Notes: a model not told the origin generated them from the letters alone. A DNA stretch of 64,000 nt from Heterodera schachtii (GCA_023374025.1 SIJG01000074.1:135253-199252), one strand, 5' to 3'; positions 22,808 to 36,175 are shown, counted from the stretch's first letter. Numbers and translations are program-made.

Positions 22808-24143
22808 ATGGGCATAGTTCCCAAAAGTGAAAGCTTCGGGGAATGGGCCCAACACTCAAAATTTGAAAAAGCATCAAAAGTGGGAAAAAACAAATGCATC
22901 CAAAGTTTGACCGAGCAAAATGAGAGTTTAATTATTTATTTTCTAAGAAAAATGGGCGGACAATAAACAAAAAACAAAACTGGTGCTGATCCATAATCAA
23001 TCTATACGAATTATGTATGCAATTGTATGTGAAATACTAAGCCGAACCATAAAAGTGCCAATGGGGCGAACCAAAAAACATATCAATGATTATTTATTGT
23101 ATTTAATTAATTATGATTTTTGATTGTTTAATTTTTTGAAGATTGAATTAATTTGTAAGTTATGATTTATTATTCTTCAAATAAATTATAATTTAATTAT
23201 TACTATCATTGATACTTTTTTAATTCGTCCCATTGTTTTTTTTAAAGTTCGGCTCAGCACAGTATGACGTAATATTTATATTGCCATGTCAAATCGGAGA
23301 AGGAATTGTCGTCGGAATACAATTGGCAAAATAAAATATAAAAAACATATTGGTAATACATATTTTAAATTGTTAAAATAATATTTAAAATATTTTTGGT
23401 GAATTTGGTGGCCTCGGGCAGAGAGAAAAGAGAGAAGAGAGAGCGAAGGATTGACCAGCCAATATTTATTAATTGGAAAAAATGACGAAAAAATTATTTA
23501 ATTAGGTAATAATGTGTGAAGGAAGGAGGAGGAGAAGGAAGGCACTTAGGGGAAAAGAGCGCCAAAATTATGTCGTTTAATGGGGGGGGGGGGGGGAGCA
23601 GGAGAATCTGTCAAAATGCACAACGGTGGAAATAGTGGGAAAATACGGTAACATAAAATGGTGGGACAAAAACCGTACTCACAGAAGAGTCGAGACTCGA
23701 TTAATCTCACTTTGAAACTTAAAATGCAACCAACCAAGAATTTGAATGAAATTGTCGCGAAAATTACCCTCTAAAATTTTAGTCAAAAACCAATCGAGTC
23801 AAGAATCTCGAGCAGTACACGTGAAGGAATACCACCAAGTGAAAGGTTTTTTGCAGATTCTCCCGCTGTTTTTGTTGTTGTACCCACACAAAAACTTGTG
23901 GCATTTTTAGGAACCCGATAAGTGCGCGGTGTTCAATTTAAGGGGAAAAGGGACGGGGCGAGGATAAGAAATGTGAACGAATGTGTTGTGTTGCACAGCA
24001 GGAGCAGCTGGAGACAAAACCGGGAAAGATGTGCATGGCTGGGCAAATTGTGCCGCCACCATCAATCTGATCCGACTGATCAGAAATTGCGTCGTCGTCG
24101 TCCGGCGGCCCGTCCAAAACCCCACGCGGCAGTCAATCAGTAA
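22808..24143. other. Intergenic, AT-rich with a G13 run
   Basis: I see no gene. A poly(G) run lies at 23,582. 23,690-23,820 has several CTCGAG/GACTCGA words. This is the 3' side of the mevalonate kinase gene. Confidence 0.5.
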
Positions 24144-27100
24144 TCACTTTTTGTGCCGTGCCGACGGCGTTGTCTGGTGCGAGCTGGCCGGCGTGTTGGA
24201 CCGGGTTGAGCCCGCCGCGGTCACCGGCACCGCCATGGAGGAGCCGCTGCCCCGCCCGGTGCTGGACGTTGTGCTGGAGCTGGTCGCCGAGCTGCTGGAC
24301 GCCGTGAAAATCTCCGGCTTTTGCTGATGCTGCAGCACACCCGGGCCTAAACAGAGAAAAGAAAAAGTAAAATTTTAAATTTAAAACCGACCTCCGAGTG
24401 TCGGCTGCCACATTTCGTAGCCCTCCTTGCGCAACTCCTCCCTGATCATGTTCAGAATTGTTTGGGAAGTGTCTGAAGTGATCAGAATGGTAATCGAATC
24501 AACAAACTCCGGCGACTAATCCAATTTTGATCACTTCTGCTGATCCGTTCTTATCCTTTCTAATTAGGCCATCTTCCCCACGGTCATTTAATATGCTAAT
24601 GACCCCCTTTCCCTCATCAAATCACTCACCCGGCTTCAGAAAGGCGAACAAACACCCGCCACCGCCGGCACCGGTCATTTTCGGATGAATGCCATACCTT
24701 CCCCTGTAACAAAATGACCAATGCTAATTGGGTGCGATAATAATGTATATGAGCATTGGTCAGTCCTATCTTTTCTAAACAGTCAATTTTAGACTGACGA
24801 GAACCAATTTCACAAGACGATCCATGGGACAAGCTTTTCAAAGTGTTCTTCCGGTCCCACGGAACTCAGAGCACCCCCCGCCCCTTCCAATGCCAAAAAA
24901 CTGACAGCATTGTGCAGATTTGGTCCACTTTGGCATGCCCAACGCCCAGGGTGATCAACAGCTGGTTGTTCATCCGACAGAGTTCCTTAAATGGGCAGTC
25001 GTTGTTTTAATCGTTGGCTTCGCTTGGCCAATTCATCCCCCCCCCCCCTTTTCCCTACGTTCAGTCGGTCGAAGGTGTCGGTTAGTTCGTTCCGCTCCAT
25101 CCGTCCGCCGGTGCCGGACGACAGTCCGCTGATGGCGGACGCGTTGGAGTCGCGTTTTCCGCCAGCAAAATAAGAGGCGGAACCGCCACCCAACGAGGAG
25201 GAGCGACCGCCGCCGAGCGAGGAGGCAAATGGCTGAAAAAACCCATATAAATGAATGCCACGGCACTTTTTCCCACCCAAAATACAAAAGTCTCAAGAGG
25301 AAAGCCCTGCTCAAATTTGGTGTCCAAGACTATCGATTGGACCACCTGCAAGTTGTTGTGCTGCTGGTGGTCCGTGCTTCCCCCGGGCGCGGACGCCGCG
25401 TGCGGTGTCAAAGTGCCGCCGCCCTCTGCCGCTGTCCGTCCTCCGTTCTCCAATATCACTGAGCCGTTCTCGCCGCCTCCGCCAGCGGCGGACAAAAGAA
25501 AAGGCTGCCGCTGCAAAACCTTGGCCGCTTCGTAGGCCAACGCGTCGATTGTGTCTAAAATTAGGCAAATTAAGTGGTACTCTAATTGATACGGTATGCA
25601 CTAATTGGATACGAAGGACTTATTAAGGAGGAGGGGGGGGGGGTGAGAGCAATGTTTAAAAAGTGAAACAAATCAGCGAGAAAGTCTGTGTGAAAAGTCA
25701 AGAGGACAGACAGTTAGAGAAAGACAAGAAAAAAGTGATCAGAGTCTTACTCTGTGAAAAATTCGGCGATACATTGAAAGGAAAGTTAGCAATCTAAGAA
25801 ATAAAGTGATAGGAATAGCCATAAATGGTAAGTAGTAATTCGTATTAGTCATCAAACTTAGGAGGAAATTAGTGATCAGATCGTTGTGGTTGATCAGAAA
25901 ATTAGCGAAAAGTGATCAGAATTGGTCGGAGAGATTGGTCAGAGTCAAGCAAAACCGAATATTTGGAAAGTGATCAGAAAGGGATGAATTGGCACAGCAT
26001 TCAGAGTTGGTTCGGTAATCCCAAAAACGATACAGTATGATCAAAAGCACCAACCAAAAATTGGTTCCACCACCGCCGGGTACTTCCGGTAATTTTCCTT
26101 CACGGTCTGCACCAGTCGGGAGGTATTCCTCTCCACCCTGGAGTTGATCAGCACCACCTTCAGCAGATCAGGCGAGCTGAAATAGGCGCTCTCAGATTGG
26201 TACTGATCAGGCGGCACTCCCCCGGAGCCCCTTCCTGCCCCGCCCCCTCACTTTTGCAGGTTTTCAATGCGTTTTCCGGGCGTGTAACTGGCAATTCCGC
26301 CTGAACAGATCAACAATTAATCATTTATTCGGCTGAAACTGATCCTTAATTAAATTTCGACAGTTTTTGTCGGCTAATGCCTCCCCAAAAGCCTTTCTCT
26401 TCGCTTTCCCCGCGCCCCCCAAAAAACTGACCGTAAGTGCAAATGGCCGCGTCCAGGCCAGAGGCGCGGCCGTGGATCAGCGACTCGGCTGCGGAAGACC
26501 ACTTGCGGATGATGTCCAGCACGGACTCGTCCCAAGTGAGTTCGTCCGATTCGGCGGACACCGAAGGCGGGGGGATTAAGCCGGCCGTCTGAAGGAGGGC
26601 GGCCGCAATGCAAACGCAATAAGCACCTGAGGAAGGGGGGGGGATTGGCATTTATGTGGAACACAAATTTGGACGAAGGGTTTTTTTTTTGGCTAAAATT
26701 ATTTCCCGAAAAATTTGAGAGAGATAAAACAATCGTTTGTGCCAAAAGCCGGCACCAAGACTAATTTTCCGAGACAGGGATTGATTTTTTTGGTCAAAGC
26801 GCCGCCACCCCAATTTGGCGAATGGGCAAAAGCGGCACTGACCGGAAGAGCCGAGTCCAACGCAGGAAGGCAATTTAAAGCGAACAGTGACTTTGACAGC
26901 TAACAGATCCCTGAAAAAAAATATTGAAATTTAATAGATAAAAAAAGCATTTGTGGAAGGACAAGTGGACAGAATGCCGACAGAGAAGTCAGAGAGGGGC
27001 GAGACATTACTGCTGTTAGAGAAGACAGACAGAAAGTTCTAAGCAATCAATAATATTTTATCACTCTATGCAACTGCACTTTGCTAACAATAAGTAGGAC

Positions 27101-29309
27101 TGATCGAGAGTCGGAATTTTCAGAAGAGAGAAGGCGAGCCAAAATTGGTGACCGAGACTCTCGAGCAGCACTAATGGTAAGGACTAATGTAAGATGAACA
27201 ACAACAGGCAAACAAAATACTGATCTAATAAAGCAAATGAACATTAAAGACACCGTAATCCGAACAGAGCAAGACAGTAATTCGTTAGTTGTTATACTGT
27301 ATCCTAGCCCGGTCCCGGTCAAGAACCCTTTGGCAGATTAAGAAGTGGGTCTATCTGCGGTACTGATATGAACCGAAAAACATGATTAGATATCTGTAGA
27401 AAATGAGCACAGTATGCATTAGTACTGTAACACTGAGGCCACAAAATGAAGCAGGACACGGACCAATTGAGAAGAGAAAAAATGACGAACAAAATCAGAA
27501 AAAAAAACAATCAAAAGGCCAAAAGTACGGCGCTGAAATGGCCATTCTGTCAGACTGAATTGGGCCGCGCCCAAAAACCGCACCGCAAAAAACACGTACC
27601 AAACGGACAACACGCTGTTGCTAACAGACTTTCGCTTAGAGTCCAGCAGTGGACAGGGGCCAATGATTGTCGCCGGTGTTGGTGGAGCAGTACCAGCAAC
27701 ACCACCACTGGCCCAATTCGATGATTGCTGCTGCGACGGTCGTCGAGTGGAAAAAGCGGACGGCGACGGGGGCGGCGACGCGTTGTCGCGCGGCGTTGCA
27801 CTGCCACGCTCATCATGGCCCGGCTGCTGCTGCTGGTCCGTCGTCTCCAGCAAGTCCAACGCGCTAAAAGTCAATCACTAAACGCCACAACGATTGCGCC
27901 ACGGGAGCACCACCCAACGAGAAGACTTTGGACACGCCACAAAAGACAAATGGTTGGGGAGCAAACATTTAAAAGAACAATTTGGGCGACACGCCCCCAG
28001 GGAAAAAGTGAATAATTAATTAATTGGCCGACCGTTTGCGGAGCAGTACGCCGATGAGCAGGTACCAGAAGGCCAGGATGGCCAGGTTCTGCACGCCGCA
28101 CTGCTCCTCACATGCACCGGACAGCTTTCTGGCAATTGGGACGACCAGCTCCAGCGAGGGCGGGTCCTCTGCCAGAAGAGCGGGATCAGCTGAACGGAGG
28201 ACGGACATGGCCAAATGATGGGGTTAATCAATCGGTGGGACAGATTGTCAAATGAAAATGATCGGCAAGGCCATGCTGACCAGCAGATCGATTGATTAAT
28301 GTAATCAATAAAAATTTTGATCAGGCCCCGCCGGCATAAATCCGTTGGCCCTAATCCTCAAAAATGATCATCAGTCCTGTTTTGGTCTGAGCCGAACAAT
28401 GATCAGAATGTTATAATCCAAATAGATATCCCGCCCGAAATGTTCACGAAAATCCCGATTTTTTCGACTCCAATCCCAGTCACGATGAGACCACAGACCG
28501 GAATTTTGGCAATTTCCCGCTGCAGCTCCTTCAGCATCCATGTCCTCTCGATGTTCATGTCGGGTAAGCTCAGGTAAATGCGTCCGTCCGCCGAAGTGAA
28601 CAGCGAACTAAAGGGGGGGGGGGAGGGGTAAATGGTGGGAATCGCAGGGACAATCCCCCCGGGGGGGGGGGGGAGTTAAGCGGGCTATGACGTAATATCC
28701 CCCCTCCATACACTTAATTTTTTATATAGTTTTGAGAAAATTAGAACCAAATTAGCACAATCGAACGGCGGTGATAGCCTTAAACATGAGTTGGCTTTGC
28801 TCTTTCAAATTGCCCCAGGCAATTCGGCGCGTAATTATTGCCTATGGGCAGTCAGTCCCTCCCTGTTCAATTAGCAGTTGTTTGTTAGGCCAAAACACTC
28901 ACAGATAAGTGCGTAGATCGATTGAGCCCGCAATGGCCGTCCGTCCATAAACCACCGCATGTTCGCCGAACAGAATGATTTTTCCAGGCGCACTGACGTA
29001 AAGCCCTGTGCCGTTTAAGAAAAGGCATGTACGAGGGCACAAATGTGAACATCAGCCCCCCCCCCCAAGGAATGCCTATTTTCTAAACGATAACTCCCCT
29101 AAGAAATCCCTTATTTGTTAGTTCCTTTCGTTTAGGGCGGGTTGGCATTTTCCAATACAAAAAATGCCACCACTAAAAACGAGCAGGTTAAAAATGACAA
29201 AAAACCGAGAAATTTCTTGAATCAATGGGTGAGATTTTCACGCTCATTCCTCCTCTTCAAATGCTTACATCCCTCGCTTACCGCCTGAGGCACTTGACAG
29301 AGAGCGCAT
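24144..29309 (-). CDS. MVK: Mevalonate kinase
   Basis: It phosphorylates mevalonate with ATP in isoprenoid synthesis; GHMP kinase family, about 504 aa. Thirteen exons: 29282-29309, 28903-29005, 28492-28607, 28033-28189, 26843-26910, 26432-26626, 26252-26300, 26055-26176, 25346-25554, 24875-24985, 24630-24703, 24392-24472, 24144-24346. Motif 1 is [17 protein letters not shown] (about residues 12-28). Motif 2 reads [13 protein letters not shown] instead of the usual PPGAGLGSSAA. The catalytic Asp is in [11 protein letters not shown]. Motif 3 is [14 protein letters not shown]. Oddities: a Gly/Ser/His/Gln insertion of about 45 aa in exon 9, and a Ser/Thr-rich tail of about 60 aa after GPGV. Exon 10 joins exon 11 only if the T6 run near 24,907 is T5, as in the duplicate at 18.3 kb. 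The start chosen gives MRSLSSASG before motif 1; a longer N-terminus is possible. Confidence 0.92.
27579..27863 (-). other. MVK: Possible cassette exon inside mevalonate kinase intron 4
   Basis: 285 bp (a multiple of three), open, with a TTTTAG acceptor and a CG-GTTTTT donor, and the same phase as its neighbours. It would insert about 95 Gln/Ser/Pro-rich residues ([20 protein letters not shown] and on) before the GLGSS loop. Skipping it restores the usual kinase alignment, so it is either optional or not an exon. Confidence 0.35.
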
Positions 29310-29792
29310 TGGGCTGCTCTGTGGCGGAGAAGAGGCGGCGGCAGCGGTGCCGCCGGCGACGGACGACCGTACAGCGATCAGCGGCGGAGTGGGACTGCCT
29401 ATTGTAGGCGGCAGCAGCAGCAGGAGAATGGTGGTGGTGCTGGTGGTGATGATGCTTGTGGTGGTGGTGTTGCTGCTGCTGGTACTGCTTGACAATGAGC
29501 GGTGGAGGGGGCGGTGTCGCTGCGGTGGCGGCGGAATACGACGCGGTGGAGGAGGCGCCCGGCGAGTTCTGGGCACTGCTGCTGTGAGAGTGTGCCGCTG
29601 TGCTGCTGACAATCGCCACACGCGGCGAAGCGACGGCAAATTTGTCGCGGATGGGCGGCGGCACTGTGGCGGAAGAGGCGGAAGCGGACACGCTCGGCAC
29701 ACCGATCACGTGATCAGAAACAGAGGGGCAATCATGCTGGTGCTGCTGTTGTTGTTGATGGTGATGCTTGTTGTGGTGGTGATGGTTATGTG
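29282..29792 (-). other. Low-complexity 5' exon region of mevalonate kinase
   Basis: It is bounded by a TTTCAG acceptor at 29,793-29,798 and the donor of MVK exon 1. One frame reads as a His/Gln/Ala/Ser-rich protein (VSASASSATVPPPIRDKF, SAQNSPGASSTASYSAAT). Near 29,400 the protein-like frame shifts to the one that enters kinase motif 1. It may be a long 5' UTR, or an N-terminal extension broken by one indel. Confidence 0.35.
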
Positions 29793-32700
29793 CTGAAATG
29801 GATAAGTGATTAGAATTTGGCGGGGGAATGGCCAAATAAATGATCAGAGCGCGGGGGAGGGGCGAGTGATCAGCTGGAATCAGCAGAGAGAGAGAGAGAG
29901 AGAGAGAAAGCATGGGGACGGGGGAAGGGGTAGTGAATTGGTGAGAGAATGGGAAAAGGGGAGAGAGCGCGCGATCGGGCTTTGTTGAATTGGAAAAGCG
30001 ACCTAAGGGGAAGGGGGAGTGAGTTGAGAGTGTAAAGGAGGGAAGAGAAGTGATCGAAGGAGGGAAAAGGGAGGGGGTCGGCCGATCAATGGGCTGAGTG
30101 GAAATGGAACGGCGGGCAAAAGTGATCGAAGAATTTGACGGGGGGGGGGGGGTGGCAAAAGAGATTGAACTGCTGCTGAAGAGAGGAAGCAAAATTATCA
30201 AAAAGCGAAAGTGCGGCAAATTGTTTTTTGAGGGGGGGGGGGAAGGGGGAGATGTGGAAGATGGGCCGAGGACTGTTGCAAACGTGCACATCACCAGCCG
30301 AGCGAGCATTGGTCGTCGTCAACTCATCCCCGCCCCCATCCACCATCCATCCATTCTCTGTCTTGTCAACTTGGACATCAATCGCCCCCCCCCCCGCCCC
30401 CCCCCCCTTCCCGGCTTTTCCTCCCCCTCGCTTTTCCTCTGCTTTCGCTCGCTTGCCATTTTCTGCTGTTGTCGTTCATCAATGGTAAGTCTAACAACGT
30501 TTTTAGCCGGATAGGTGCGGAAGGGATGTGGGAGGGATCAGTTGAAGGGTGAGGGGAGGCAGAAGCAATAAAGCATCAAAGAAAGCATAAGGATAAGGGA
30601 GGGAGGGGAGGGCGATAAAGCATAAAGGGAGGATAAAGCTTCAAAAAAGCAGACGGGAGAAGGAGGGAGATAAAGCATCGAAGAGATATAAAGTGGAGAT
30701 AAAGCATCGAAGAGAGGAAGGGAGGGGAGGGGAGGGAGAAGATAAAGCATTGAAGAAGCCAGTCAGCATAGCCAATATCATCCATCCTTCATAATAATTG
30801 GCTCCATGGCTTTTCGCTTTCATAAAAAGTGGCAAAAAGTTTTATTGTGAGGGAAATGAGTGGCGAGGAACACTTAGTCAGACATAGAGTGACACAATAA
30901 ATGAACATATATAATAAATTGATCAATTACAATTGGCCTTATCAGCACACATCCGCCGATCCGAACGTAAATTTGTGGGGCAAAAGGCCAAATGGAAAAC
31001 AGCAGAGAATGAGAGGGAGGAGAGAGAGTGTGGGGAAAAGAAGGAGAGTGAATGGGGAAAGAAAAGGGGACGAAACGGACAGACGGAAGAGAGTGAGTGA
31101 GTGAGAAAGAAGAAAAGTGGAGAGGAAGGGGGAGAACGGAGGAAAAACGGACCACTAATCGATCCGGCGCAATTTTGTCCCACTCTCTGCCTCCTCATTT
31201 TCTCTCTCTAGTCTCATTCTCTCACATTCTCTCTCTGTCTCTCTCCGTTTGTGTGTCTTCTTTCTATGTGTGTCTGTGCTGTGCCATTTTACACTTTAAA
31301 ATCCCTTCCGACAACGACATTATTGGGGGATGCGGGTGCTTTTTACATACACACTCATTGCCCTCTTTTGCTGCTCATCTGTGACGTCACAAAAGAGAGG
31401 GTGGAAAAGGGAGAGAGAGAGAGAGGGTGTAGGAGATTGAGAGAGCACGAGAGAGAGAGAGAGAGACGGGAGAGAGGAGAGAGAGACGAGAGAGGGAGAG
31501 AGAGAAAGCGAGGAGAAGGGGAGGGGGCGGGGGAGAAGCTGATAAAAGTGTCCCCCCCCCCCCCCTCCGCCCAATTTCCTTTCCTTTTCACAATGTTCCG
31601 ACCGCTTCTCTCCCCCCCCCCCCCCCCCCTCCCCGGGCACTTGGAAATTGTGCCGGCGGCGACGAATGAAAAAAAAAGGTGGAGGAGCGGAGAAGAAAGT
31701 TCCAGCCGGAAAGAAGAAGCAAAGCTTCTTCTTCCTCTTCCATTCATTTTGGTTTGGGCTTCACACAGTGCGGCGCCACCGCCGCCGCCGTCGGCACTAG
31801 TCCCCCGAGGGCACAAAATTGGAGGGGAAACAAAAGAAAATCGAACGAACGAACGACGAATGAATGTGGCAAAATTAGGGGAAAGGGGGAAGGACACATT
31901 TTCATAAACACAACTAACACCTGAAAATTGCTGCTGGAAAAGTTGGGAAGAAATTTGGGAAGGAAAATGCTTTTGGGAGGTTCGACAAATTTAGCGTTTT
32001 TTTTTTTTGGAAAAGGCATTCCGTTAATTGTTGAAGGACCGACCCATTAGCCATAACTCAGCGGGATTAAATGATAATGGACGCTTCCGACACACAACAA
32101 AAAGCCAAAGCTCTTCTGAGCAGACGGGGCTCGCAAATTCTGGCACAATGCCGATAGATTAATATCATAGCCAGTCAAGGGAATGTGATGATTTAAATCA
32201 AAATAAGATAAACTCGAAAAAATCTCATCAATGATTTTAGTTGTCCATTTTTAGAGTGTGGGAATTTTAGGGGAAAAGTTGAATTTATTGAAGTGCCAAA
32301 TTTGTCTGATGAGCATTCATTGGCATTTCGCTCCCACTGCTGTCGGTCGATTTGATTCTCAACATATATGTACATTTTGCTCGGTGTCCCGCCAAATCCA
32401 AAAATTAATGATGCAAAATTCAAAAACTTCTCCCCTCGCTTCCCCAATCCGTCACTTTTATCGATGCGCCCAATTCCCCCCCCCCCCCCGGCGTAACGGA
32501 GGCGGTGCTCATCAGCTCAAATTTCTACACATTGGTACATTTTTAGATTAAAAGGAGTGATTACAAAATATGAGACTTCTGTTTGGGGGAGAGTGATCAG
32601 CTCACAATCATTCGTCCGTCCGTCAGCACAGTCATCACAAATGTTCATGATCAGCCAGCCGACAGCAGCAGAGGAACAACGAACGTCATGACCATTTGTG

Positions 32701-33200
32701 TCCGCCGTGGACATGACCCCCCCCCCCCTCCCCACTCCATCCCCATGACCCCACCCCCCCCCCCCCCACCAATTGCCCAATTTGCGTCAATGTGGCGGTT
32801 CCCTTTATTGGGAAATAATATGATGATGATAAGGATGATGTTTTTGTGTAAAAGGCAGCAACAGCAAATGGCGGGAAAGTGATGAAAGAAAAGTGGGGAG
32901 AGTGACAGAGAGAGAGAGAGAGAGAGAGAGAAGAGAGAGAGAGGGAGAGAGAGAGGGAGAGAGAGAGAGAGAGGAAAAGTTGAGGGACGACGACGGAAGA
33001 GAAGAGGAGAAGTGAAGGGAAAGGAATGGAAGAAAAGGGAAGAGAAAGGAAAGGAAGAGAAGGGAATGGTGGTGCAACGACGGGGAAGGACGAACAAATG
33101 AAATGAAATGGTGAAAAGAAGGGAAGAGGGGGGGGGGAGATAAATCGAGCGAAATTGTGTCCACTTAAGCGTGTCGACTGGGCAATTACTGCTCCTTGAC
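29793..33200. other. Low-complexity intergenic DNA
   Basis: It holds GA microsatellites (31,390-31,510; 32,907-32,985), several runs of 10-20 C or G (30,140; 30,232; 30,390; 31,555; 31,612; 32,476; 32,718; 32,754) and purine-rich filler. Long open frames here are compositional, and no gene is supported. Confidence 0.6.
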
Positions 33201-33288
33201 CTTGCCGCCCCCCCCCGCCCCCGCATTTCTTTGCTTTGTCCCTTATGGTCGGCACCAATACAGTCGTCCTGTCCTTGAATTCAGCCAT
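33201..33288 (-). CDS. Possible first exon of an unidentified gene
   Basis: The ATG at 33,288 opens a balanced frame (MAEFKDRTTVLVPTIRDKAK) that runs into a poly(G) stretch and a possible donor (CAAG then GTCAAG). I could not find a following exon on the minus strand, so the gene may be a remnant. Function unknown. Confidence 0.22.
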
Positions 33289-36175
33289 AATCTGTCCTCC
33301 CGGTTCACAAAGGTACGCCCAGCAAACACCCATCAGTCATGTCCATCCCCACCCCCAGCAACACTAATAGTAGTTTTTCATTTTTGACCTTCCATTGGTT
33401 CTATTACTGCTCCAACTCCCTCCTCCCATCCCTGGCTCATCTCCATCTCTTCACTCTCCTCACCTGCTGCTGCTGTCCCTCCTCCTCCTCCTGCTGTTGT
33501 TTCTGCTTCGTCTTCGTCTCCTCCTCCCGTCGTCGGTCTCACCATTTGCTGCTTCTTCTGCTCCGTCTGCTGCTCTTTTCTTCGTCCTCTCGTTGTGCTT
33601 GCTTTTCCTTTTCTCTCTTCTTCAGTTTAATGGTTCGTTCGTCCGTTGTTTTTCGCTTCTCGGCAATTTGCACAAAATTTTGGTGGCCTCAATTTGCCGT
33701 GTAATTCATTTGGACATAAATTTGCTGAGGCTGCTGCTGGGCACCCAAATTTTGGCGTTGATTCGAGAAAAAGGGAGCGGAAGCGACGGGTGGCGGCGGG
33801 AGGCGCTCACCTGACACACCAACAAAGTCAAATTGCAATTGGCATTTTATGAACAATGAAAAAAATGCAAATTCAAATTGGGCGAATGTGCCAAATTTTG
33901 GGGCAATCGCTCCGAAAAATCACAGCAAAAGAGAGGGGAGGGGGACATATATATGTATGCACAAATTTATTCATTAAAAAAAGGTTTGCCAGTTTTTGGC
34001 ATATTAATTTTTGGCATTTAAAAATGCGAATTTCGAAACGGCATAGTTTTTAAATGGATCGGCGCGGACGGCCGGCCATCAGAGAATGACGGCACAACAG
34101 CAGTGGGAATTTTACAAAAATTTCAAGTTTCGTGAAAAGTTTTTAAATGATTTAATGGCATTAATTGTGGCCCTCATTGAATTCCATCCGATCCTTTGGC
34201 CATTCTAAGGCCAAGAAGCATGACCTTGGGATCAGTTAGAGGACAAGCGGAAATGGGCAGCAGACAGATCGATTGCAATTTGTCTTTATCCCCACCAAAA
34301 AGAAAGAAGACTTTATTTTGAACAATATTCGAGTGGTGAGTGTGGGAAAAGGACGGGCCAAAGGGCGCGCCAATGGGAGGGGGGGGGGGGAGGAAAGTGT
34401 GCCACGGCATGGCCATGCCGACCCCTCCAATTCCATGCCCTCCCCCCTGTTTTTTGCTTTATTCTTTTCGCCGCTTTGAAGTGGGTGCCGGGGCGGGGGA
34501 GGAGGAGGGAAATATTGAGGGCGGACAGGGGGACGTGGAACAAATTCCCTAGCGAAAGTCTAATGAGGTGGGCATTGGGGCGAAAGGGCCCCGGGGGAGA
34601 CAAAGCGGGGGCTTAGCTGAGAATGGGCCCCATTTACATATTCACCCCCCCCCCCCTCCCCCGCCTCCCTTTTTCACCCTACGCCATCGCCGCCGCCGCT
34701 GGCGTAGTTAAAGGCCTCAGTTTGCTGGCGCTCGTCTCGCGGCGGGGGGGGGGGCGACGACGGCACTTGGACCGCGGTGCAGCAGTGAGCAGTGCCATCC
34801 CCCCCCCCCCCCGGGGGGGGGGGGAGCGTTATATAAAGTGCCGTCGCAGTCGGACCCAGTGAAACGAACGGACAGACGGACAAAAACGGCAATGCCAAAG
34901 CGCTTGGCTTGGCCAACTCCCCCCCCCCCCATCGCTTTTCACTTGGCCGCCCCGGGGCTTTGCCCCCCCCCCCCGGGGCGAATCCCGAGGGAGTCCTTGC
35001 GGTGCCGTACTTTCCTTTTGCTGCCCACCCATACACACACACAAAGGAGTTTGTATTGTGTCTGATTGATTAATCGATAAATTCCGGGAGAAAAACGGCG
35101 GACGGCGAAAAACGGAAGAAAATTTTGGAAATTGAAAAAAAACATTTTAAATGTTTTCTTCGAATGGAAAAGGACTCGTAATTTGGTCAATTTTATTAAC
35201 GGGAAAGGCACATATTACTTGAATTGGCTCTCAAGTTGTGCTCCTCGGCACACAATAAAATTTATGGCATTTTATTTATTTTTTTTTTTTTTGCCCTCGG
35301 GGGAGTCATTGGCCTATTACCGTCCTCCAATTTTACGGCACCCGAAAAAAATAAAAATAAAATTTACCAATGGGAAAGTGGGGATGCTGGAGAAGGGGGG
35401 CGGAGGGGTGCTTCTCCTCCGCTGGTGGCGGATGGGTTGAATTTCGGCACAAATTGTAAAGGAATGGCACAATTTGCCGCTGTCGGCAAATTGACGAAGA
35501 TGGGAAAAGCAAAGAAAAAGCCTTCTATCGCTTTTAGTGCCCGCCTGCCCATCCGTCAATCACTTAGTTTAAATTTGAGAAATGGCATTTTTATTTTGTC
35601 GGTGCCAAATTAAAATTGGGCCAGCAGGGAATTTCGGCATTATCGTCGGGATTTATGCTCCGCTGCTTGTTTGGTATTTTATTTTGGGGGTTTTTTGAGA
35701 ATTAAAAAAAAAAGATTCGTCAAATTTAATGGAAAAAATATTTTTTCTTATGAACTTGTAGTAAAATATTGGAATCTGTGCCTTTAGTTAAATTAATAAA
35801 TTATTGGAAGGGTTTTTTAAATTGTTTAACATTAAAATATAATAATTAAAAAAAAAATAATTCATTTAAACAATATTGCATAATCTGATTGATGGAATTC
35901 GAAATTGAGCTAGGATTTGTCAGATTGAATTAAATTTCTTTAAAATTTGGACCCACAAAAACCTTAAAATTCGGTAGTGCCAAAATGGCTTAATTAATTT
36001 TAATGTGCCATTTGCTATTTTCGGAGAATGATTTTGCAGATTTTGAAAAAGAGGGCAACATCGGTTGGACAAATGTGCACACATTCAAACGTAAACAAAT
36101 GATGGTAAAATGATGAATAATGCCTTCATTATTGGCACTCCCTCCCAAAAGATGGCACATTTTTTCGTGCCATTT
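33289..36175. other. Intergenic with poly(C)/poly(G) tracts
   Basis: It has many homopolymer C or G runs (34,379; 34,645; 34,745; 34,800; 34,920; 34,965). At 34,798-34,825 a C run passes directly into a G run. 35,640-36,100 is AT-rich. A short Gln-rich minus-strand frame near 33,690-33,760 is not enough to call a gene. Confidence 0.55.
34798..34825. repeat. Abutting poly(C)-poly(G) hairpin
   Basis: About 15 C followed at once by about 12 G, self-complementary with no loop. Exact lengths are unreliable in any assembly. Confidence 0.8.

Noticed and set aside
29278..30309. A 343-codon minus-strand frame as a single gene
   Set aside because: Its first half is C/T- and A-run filler with no splice or family support; only 29,282-29,792 has protein-like sequence and splice borders.
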